Assembly: GCA_002685075.1 (NCBI GenBank)
Contig: NYWO01000014.1
Location: forward strand, 1-36,426
Source of the DNA: Arcobacter sp.
Lineage (GTDB): Bacteria > Campylobacterota > Campylobacteria > Campylobacterales > Arcobacteraceae
DNA: 36,426 nt
Direction of reading: 5' to 3'
Shown here in pieces: positions 31,702 to 36,426 of this stretch; position 1 is the stretch's first letter; the number at the start of each line of letters is the position of its first letter. The notes under the pieces were generated by a model. That model searched no databases and had not been told where the DNA came from. It saw only the letters and a list, made by a program, of their open reading frames with translations. Made by a program: the position numbers and the translations under genes.

Positions 31702-32699
31702 TTTTAAGTATAGAAAGCTCATGCGATGATAGTTCAATAGCTATTACAAATAGCCAAACATTAGAATTAGTTTATCATAAGAAAATATCTCAAGAGTTAC
31801 AGCATAGCGTTTATGGTGGGGTAGTTCCTGAATTAGCTGCGAGATTACATATCGAAGCCTTACCTAAAATACTTGAAGAGTGTGTAGAATACTTTCCAAA
31901 ACTAAAAGCAATAGCAGTTACAAGTGCACCTGGATTATCTGTTACTTTAATGGAAGGTGTGACTATGGCAAAGGCTTTGAGTATTTCACTTGATTTACCA
32001 TTGATTTCTGTTAATCACTTAAAGGGTCATATTTATTCTCTTTTTATAGAAAAAGAAGAGATTCTTCCTATGACTATTTTATTAGTTTCAGGTGGGCATA
32101 CACAAATAATTGAAGCTAACTCATTAACTGAGATGAATTTAATAGCAAGCACTATGGATGATAGTTTTGGAGAAAGCTTTGATAAAGTATCAAAGATGTT
32201 AGGGCTTGGATATCCTGGTGGTCCAGTTGTTCAAGAATATGCACTAAAAGGTGATGAAAACAGATTTGAACTTCCAGTTCCTTTAAGACAAAGTCCAAAT
32301 ATAGAGTTTTCATACTCAGGTTTAAAAAATGCAGTAAGACTAATAATAGAAAAATGTGCTAATGAAGATGGAACAGTAGACGAGCAAGATAAATATGATA
32401 TTTGTGCCTCTTTTCAAAAAACAGCAATTGCACATATTATGCAAAAAACAAAAAAATTATTTAAGCAAAAAGTTCCAAAAAATTTTGCAATAGTTGGAGG
32501 TGCAAGTGCTAATATTTATCTTAGGACTCAAATAGAAGAGTTATGTAAGAAAAATAACACGACATTGCATCTAAGCCAATTAAAATACTGTAGTGATAAT
32601 GCTGCTATGATAGGTCGTGTTGCAGTTGAACAGTATAATCAAAAAGAGTTTACAAAGCTTGATGACATAGATGTACAATCAAGAGTAAAAGGATTTTAA
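31698..32699 (+). CDS. tsaD: tRNA N6-adenosine threonylcarbamoyltransferase
   Basis: TsaD transfers the threonylcarbamoyl group to A37 of ANN-decoding tRNAs, together with TsaB and TsaE. The 333-residue protein opens [15 protein letters not shown], has the metal-binding His107 and His111 (NHLKGH), [10 protein letters not shown], and the ATP-site segments [10 protein letters not shown] and [11 protein letters not shown], ending near CSDNAAMIG. It is full length. Confidence 0.95.
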   Translation: MILSIESSCDDSSIAITNSQTLELVYHKKISQELQHSVYGGVVPELAARLHIEALPKILEECVEYFPKLKAIAVTSAPGLSVTLMEGVTMAKALSISLDLPLISVNHLKGHIYSLFIEKEEILPMTILLVSGGHTQIIEANSLTEMNLIASTMDDSFGESFDKVSKMLGLGYPGGPVVQEYALKGDENRFELPVPLRQSPNIEFSYSGLKNAVRLIIEKCANEDGTVDEQDKYDICASFQKTAIAHIMQKTKKLFKQKVPKNFAIVGGASANIYLRTQIEELCKKNNTTLHLSQLKYCSDNAAMIGRVAVEQYNQKEFTKLDDIDVQSRVKGF

Positions 32700-33083
32700 A
32701 TGATATTTGAAATGGGTGCAAAACTTGATGGTGATAATCACGATACATCAAAATATGATGAAAAGCCAAAAAAACAAAAAATAAATAAGAATAATAAGAG
32801 CAACAAACCTACTGCTCCAAGTACTTTTAATAAAAATGAAATCTTGCCAAAGAATCAACATCAATTAGTATTTACTTATGAAAAAAGAAAAGGAAAACCA
32901 GTAACTTTAGTGGGAAGATTTTCTTTAAATGATAGTGATAAAAAAGAGATATTAAAACTTTTAAAGAAAAAACTAGCCTGTGGTGGAGCTATCAAAGAAG
33001 AGTGGATAGAACTACAAGGTGATGTAAAAGAGAAGATAATTACGATTTTAAAAGCAGATGGATGGAAATTTAAAAACAATTAA
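32700..33083 (+). CDS. SUI1/eIF1-family translation factor-like protein (YciH-like)
   Basis: The 127-residue protein has a C-terminal SUI1 fold (about 55-125): YEKRKGKPVTLVGRF, KLLKKKLACGGAIKEE, IELQGDVKEKI, LKADGWKFK. These are the hallmarks of bacterial YciH and eukaryotic eIF1. The N-terminal 45 residues form a Lys/Asn-rich, likely disordered extension. It follows tsaD immediately. It may influence start-codon fidelity; this is by family analogy. Confidence 0.85.
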   Translation: MIFEMGAKLDGDNHDTSKYDEKPKKQKINKNNKSNKPTAPSTFNKNEILPKNQHQLVFTYEKRKGKPVTLVGRFSLNDSDKKEILKLLKKKLACGGAIKEEWIELQGDVKEKIITILKADGWKFKNN

Positions 33084-33145
33084 ATATAAGTTTGACTTAT
33101 GATAAGATAAACAAATCATAATAATAAAACAGTTAAAATACTTCA

Positions 33146-33164
33146 TATAATCTTAAATTATAAT
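33146..33164 (+). promoter_or_regulatory. Candidate promoter of the split-permease operon
   Basis: Two TATAAT sequences lie at 33146-33151 and 33159-33164 in the 98-base gap before the gene; a third at 33168 is too close to the start. Either could serve as a -10. No -35 box is seen. Confidence 0.35.
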
Positions 33165-33181
33165 ACCTATAATAAAGGAAA

Positions 33182-33622
33182 ATGAATATTTTGAAAGAAA
33201 AAAACAATATAAAAGAGGCTTTTAATAAAGCATTGAAAGGTTTTATTTCAATGCTTCCTATGCTTCTTGCCATAATCTTACTTCTTGGCATTTTTGATAC
33301 ATATATCACAAAAAAAATATTAGCCTCATTCTTTATAGACAACAATTTTATAGATACAATAACAGGAACTTTAATGGGTGGAGTTTTAACAGGAAACCCA
33401 ATGGTTAGTTATATTTTAAGTGGAGAGTTAACAACTGCAGGTATTTCTTTATTTGCAGTTACAGCTTTTATTCTTTCTTGGGTTACTCTAGGAGTTGTAC
33501 AATTACCAGCTGAAGTAGAGATATTTGGTCTTAGATTCACTTTTTATAGAACATTATTTACATTTATTACAACTATTTTAGTTTCAATAGCTACAGTTTT
33601 AACTGTAAATTGGATTTTATTA
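33182..33622 (+). CDS. Small membrane protein, first half of a permease-like pair
   Basis: The protein is about 147 residues with four membrane helices: KALKGFISMLPMLLAIILLL, the Gly-rich LMGGVLTGNPMVSYIL, ISLFAVTAFILSWVTLG, and the last helix near the C-terminus. The GGVLTGNP motif resembles the re-entrant Gly segments of UPF0718/COG0701 or nucleoside-recognition permeases. It overlaps the next gene by four bases (ATGA; stop bases 33623-33625), and together they look like two halves of one transporter. Three TATAAT sequences lie just upstream (33146, 33159, 33168). The substrate is unknown. Confidence 0.7.
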
Positions 33623-34128
33623 TGAAAAATAAAAAATTAGAATTTAAAGGGATTAAATTTCTTTTTTTTGTTATAATTATTTATATATTGATTTTTTTGT
33701 TTGATGCTGAGAATAGTATTTTAGCCTTAACAAAAAGTTATGAAGTATTATTAAAGCTTTTACCAATTTTTGTAATGATTATATTTATTACGACTATGAT
33801 AAACTATTTTCTAAAACCCAAAATGATTATGAAGCATTTAGGAAAAGATAGTGGAATTAAAGCATGGATTTATTCAATCTTAGGTGGTGTAGTAAGTCAC
33901 GGACCTATGTATGTTTGGTATCCGATGCTTAGTGAATTTAGACAAAATGGATTAAAAGATGGCTTGCTTGCAACATTTATGTATACAAGAGCTATAAAAG
34001 TTCCATTTATACCAATAATGATTGATTATTTTGGTGTCGTATTTACAGTAGTTTTATTTATTTATATCTTAATAGGTGGAGTATTGCAAGGAATACTGAT
34101 AGAGGCTTTAAGTAAAAAAATAAATTAG
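33622..34128 (+). CDS. Small membrane protein, second half of a permease-like pair
   Basis: I use the ATG at 33622, which overlaps the upstream stop in the usual ATGA way, rather than the TTG at 33610. The 168 residues hold about four helices, with GGVVSHGPMYVWYPM as the conserved Gly-rich motif that mirrors GGVLTGNPMVSYI of its neighbour. The repeat of this motif supports a two-half transporter (COG0701-like). No substrate can be given. Confidence 0.7.
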   Translation: MKNKKLEFKGIKFLFFVIIIYILIFLFDAENSILALTKSYEVLLKLLPIFVMIIFITTMINYFLKPKMIMKHLGKDSGIKAWIYSILGGVVSHGPMYVWYPMLSEFRQNGLKDGLLATFMYTRAIKVPFIPIMIDYFGVVFTVVLFIYILIGGVLQGILIEALSKKIN

Positions 34129-34136
34129 GATTTTTA

Positions 34137-35522
34137 ATGCAAAAAATATTTGATGAGGTAGGCTCTTTAGATAAAAGATGTTATGAAGAATTTTCTTTAA
34201 GTGAAGATATACTTATGGAGCATGCTGCTAATAGTATGGCTTTATATATTGAAGAGAAATATCATGATAAAAAATCTATTTTAATAGTATGTGGTTCTGG
34301 TAACAATGGAGCAGATGGTATTACACTTGCAAGACTTTTACATACTAAATTTGATGTTTTTTTATATTTTTATAAAGAAACTAAAACGAATATTGGGAAA
34401 CTTCAATATAAAAGAGCAAAAAGTATAGGTGTACAAGTTGTTACAAAACTTGAAAATGCTGATATTATAGTGGATTGTATTTTTGGTTCAGGATTAAATA
34501 AAACTTTAGATAAAGAAGCTATAACTTTAATAAATACACTTAATAGCTTTGAAGCTATTAAAATTGCATGCGATATTCCAAGTGGTATTTTTAATAATGG
34601 ACAGTTAGATACGGTTGCTTTTAATGCAGATACTACTATTACAATGGGTGCGTTAAAAACTTCTTTATTTAGTGATACAGCAAAGGATTATGCTGGAAAA
34701 ATTAAAGTAGCAAACTTAGGAATACAAAGAGAACTGTATGAAACAAATAGTTACAAATATCTTCTAGAGAAAAAAGATTTAAAATTACCATTTAGAAACA
34801 CACTTAACTCTCATAAAGGTTCTTATGGACACTTAAATGTAGTTGCAGGTTGTAAAAAAGGTGCTGGAATAATTGCTGCAAAAGCTGCTTTTGGATTTGG
34901 TGCTGGAATTGTTAGTGTCGTATGTCATGAAAATCTTGACTTGCCTTATCATATTATGCAAACTCATTTTATAAGTGAAAATTGTACTGCAATTGCAATT
35001 GGAATGGGACTTGGAAAATATGAAACAGATGAAGTGAAAAAAATACTTTCTAAAGATGTAAAGAAAATAGTTGATGCTGATTTATTTTATGATGAATTAT
35101 TACTTGAAGTTTTAGATGAAGATATTGTTTTAACTCCACATCCAAAAGAGTTTTGCTCACTTTTAAGAATATGTGATATTGCAGATATTAAAATAGATGA
35201 ATTACAAAATAATAGAATAAAATATGTAGAGAAGTTTTGTTTAAAATATCCAAAAGTAGTACTTTTATTAAAAGGTACAAATGTAATTATCTCGCAAGGA
35301 GAGAATTTATATATAAACACTTATGGAACAGCTGTTTTAAGTAAAGGTGGAAGTGGCGATGTTTTAAGTGGGTTAGTTGGATCTTTACTAGCTCAAGGAT
35401 ATGAACCTTTAGCTGCAGCAATTAACGCAAGTTTAGCACATGCTCTAGCTGCTTCTAACTTTAAAAGAAATGATTATTCATTAATTCCATCAGATTTAAT
35501 AGAAGAGGTAAGAAGATTATGA
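34137..35522 (+). CDS. nnr: Bifunctional NAD(P)HX epimerase / ADP-dependent dehydratase
   Basis: It repairs hydrated NADH and NADPH. The N-terminal half (about 1-210, NnrE) has VCGSGNNGADGITLARLL and VDCIFGSGLN. The C-terminal half (about 220-461, NnrD) has NSHKGSYGHLNVVAG, LTPHPKEF, LLLKGTNVII and the kinase-like KGGSGDVLSGLVG. At 461 residues it is a little shorter than E. coli YjeF (515) but both domains look complete. It overlaps cutA by four bases. Confidence 0.93.
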   Translation: MQKIFDEVGSLDKRCYEEFSLSEDILMEHAANSMALYIEEKYHDKKSILIVCGSGNNGADGITLARLLHTKFDVFLYFYKETKTNIGKLQYKRAKSIGVQVVTKLENADIIVDCIFGSGLNKTLDKEAITLINTLNSFEAIKIACDIPSGIFNNGQLDTVAFNADTTITMGALKTSLFSDTAKDYAGKIKVANLGIQRELYETNSYKYLLEKKDLKLPFRNTLNSHKGSYGHLNVVAGCKKGAGIIAAKAAFGFGAGIVSVVCHENLDLPYHIMQTHFISENCTAIAIGMGLGKYETDEVKKILSKDVKKIVDADLFYDELLLEVLDEDIVLTPHPKEFCSLLRICDIADIKIDELQNNRIKYVEKFCLKYPKVVLLLKGTNVIISQGENLYINTYGTAVLSKGGSGDVLSGLVGSLLAQGYEPLAAAINASLAHALAASNFKRNDYSLIPSDLIEEVRRL

Positions 35523-35830
35523 GAATAGTTCTAATTCAAACAACATGTGCTTCAAAAACTGAAGCTAAAAATATCGCAAAGATTTTGATAGACGCAAAAC
35601 TTGCAGCTTGTGTTCAACTAAGTGAAATCGAATCTTTTTACACATGGAATGATGAATTTTGTTGTGATAATGAAATACTTGTAAATATTAAAACAAGAAA
35701 AGACAATTTTGAAAAAGTAAAGAGTAAAATCAAAGAACATCATGGTTATGATGTCCCTGAAATTATTGAAATAGATATTACAAATAGTGGTAAAAAGTAT
35801 TTAAAATTTATTGAAAAAAATACAAATTAA
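35519..35830 (+). CDS. cutA: CutA-family divalent-cation tolerance protein
   Basis: The 103-residue protein has the CutA order: IVLIQTTCASKTEAKNIAKI, LAACVQLSEIESFYTWND, then ILVNIKTRKDNFEKV and YDVPEIIEIDI. CutA forms trimers and is linked to copper tolerance, though its exact role remains unclear. The stop is followed by a short AT palindrome and then the tRNA promoter. Confidence 0.93.
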   Translation: MRIVLIQTTCASKTEAKNIAKILIDAKLAACVQLSEIESFYTWNDEFCCDNEILVNIKTRKDNFEKVKSKIKEHHGYDVPEIIEIDITNSGKKYLKFIEKNTN

Positions 35831-35870
35831 ATTAAATTTAGCTAAATTTTTCAATTTGTTAAATTTACTC

Positions 35871-35899
35871 TTGACAAAAGTGTAAAAACATAATATAAT
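35871..35899 (+). promoter_or_regulatory. Consensus sigma-70 promoter of the tRNA operon
   Basis: TTGACA at 35871-35876, 17-base spacer, TATAAT at 35894-35899: a perfect consensus. The start site would be about 35906, some 25 bases before tRNA-Pro. It is the only strong -35 seen in the window. Confidence 0.88.
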
Positions 35900-35930
35900 T
35901 CCGTCCACTTTTCGTAAGAATAGTGACTGT

Positions 35931-36007
35931 CGGAGTGTAGCGCAGCCTGGTAGCGCACCTGGTTTGGGACCAGGGGGTCGAAGGTTCGAGTCCTTTCACT
36001 CCGACCA
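35931..36007 (+). tRNA. tRNA-Pro (anticodon TGG)
   Basis: A 77-base cloverleaf. The acceptor CGGAGTG pairs with CACTCCG, the anticodon loop is TTTGGGA with TGG, the T loop is GGTTCGAGTC, and CCA is encoded at 36005-36007. Confidence 0.95.
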
Positions 36008-36016
36008 TTTATATGT

Positions 36017-36094
36017 GGTGGGTATAGCTCAGTTGGTTAGAGCATCGGTTTGTGGTACCGAGGGTCGCCGGTTCGAACCCGGTTACCCACCCCA
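36017..36094 (+). tRNA. tRNA-His (anticodon GTG)
   Basis: A 78-base cloverleaf including the extra G at position -1 (36017) that pairs with the discriminator C (36091), the His-tRNA identity mark. The acceptor GTGGGTA pairs with TACCCAC. Anticodon GTG; CCA encoded. Confidence 0.95.
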
Positions 36095-36108
36095 TTTTTT
36101 ATATTGAT

Positions 36109-36185
<77 letters not shown>

Positions 36186-36217
36186 CTTTTTAATCTTTTT
36201 AGAAAAAAAGATATTAT

Positions 36218-36302
36218 GCGGATGTGGTGAAATTGGTATACACGCTAGACTTAGGATCTAGTGCTTTACGGCGTGAAGGTTCAAGTCCTTTCATCCGCAC
36301 CA
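36218..36302 (+). tRNA. tRNA-Leu (anticodon TAG)
   Basis: An 85-base class II tRNA with a variable arm (TGCTTTACGGCGT). The acceptor GCGGATG pairs with CATCCGC. Anticodon TAG in ACTTAGGA; CCA encoded. Confidence 0.95.
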
Positions 36303-36344
36303 TTTATACTTAAAGTATCTTCATTAATTTGAATTTATACTTTT

Positions 36345-36421
<77 letters not shown>

Positions 36422-36426
36422 TTTAA

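Noticed and set aside
36193-36212. A/T hairpin between tRNA-Arg and tRNA-Leu as a terminator
   Set aside because: The 8-bp stem has one G-C pair and no T-run after it, and tRNAs continue downstream; it is more likely processed spacer.

Overview
The window is a stretch of a very AT-rich genome. It most likely comes from a Campylobacterota (Epsilonproteobacteria) member of the Arcobacter group. The grounds are the base composition, the DUF3373-type porin, the short NFACT protein, frequent TTG starts, tightly overlapping genes, and the style of the housekeeping genes. Naming a genus from sequence alone would be a guess.

Region 1 (1-5300) is ordinary envelope and housekeeping content: a hypothetical protein, a coiled-coil outer-membrane porin, a small periplasmic cytochrome-like protein, a ribosome-quality-control (NFACT/RqcH-like) protein and two lipoproteins.

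Region 2 (5328-28537) is the highlight. It is a complete-looking hybrid gene cluster for an aryl polyene (APE) joined to a dialkylresorcinol (DAR), the flexirubin-type architecture. (a) 5328-8802, plus strand: darA (aromatase, flavodoxin-like), darB (KAS III-like cyclising ketosynthase), a small unknown protein, and a BtrH-like Cys/His acyltransferase. (b) 8799-9572, minus: a lipoprotein made of two copies of one domain, ending tail to tail with btrH. (c) 9621-13888, minus: ABC exporter ATPase and permease, an acyl carrier protein, a catalytic FabF-like ketosynthase, and a cysteine-less ketosynthase-like partner. (d) 13937-22870, minus: in transcription order, ApeI-type dehydratase, GT2 glycosyltransferase, LpxL-like acyltransferase, MIO-type ammonia-lyase, FabG-type reductase, SHOCT lipoprotein, COG4648-like membrane protein, LolA-like carrier, MMPL/RND exporter, AMP-ligase. 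(e) 22997-28537, plus, diverging from (d): second ACP, second ketosynthase, chain-length-factor-like protein, ApeP-type dehydratase, secreted alpha/beta hydrolase with a beta-helix-like tail, SAM methyltransferase, MipA/OmpV outer-membrane protein.

The inferred pathway is as follows. The ammonia-lyase makes an aryl-acrylic acid, the AMP-ligase loads it on an ACP, and KS/CLF, FabG and ApeI/ApeP extend it to a polyene. The methyltransferase decorates the ring. DarB/DarA make the resorcinol, and an acyltransferase (BtrH-like or LpxL-like) makes the ester. The ABC, MMPL and LolA-like proteins move the pigment to the outer membrane. No transcriptional regulator, phosphopantetheinyl transferase or obvious ApeK-type thioesterase is present in the window.

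Region 3 (28617-35830) returns to housekeeping: cdsA, dxr, small proteins, a YdeN-type hydrolase, tsaD, a SUI1-like protein, a split permease pair, nnrE-nnrD and cutA. Region 4 (35871-36421) is a consensus sigma-70 promoter followed by five tRNA genes (Pro, His, Arg, Leu, Gly). No gene-free stretch exceeds 300 bases.
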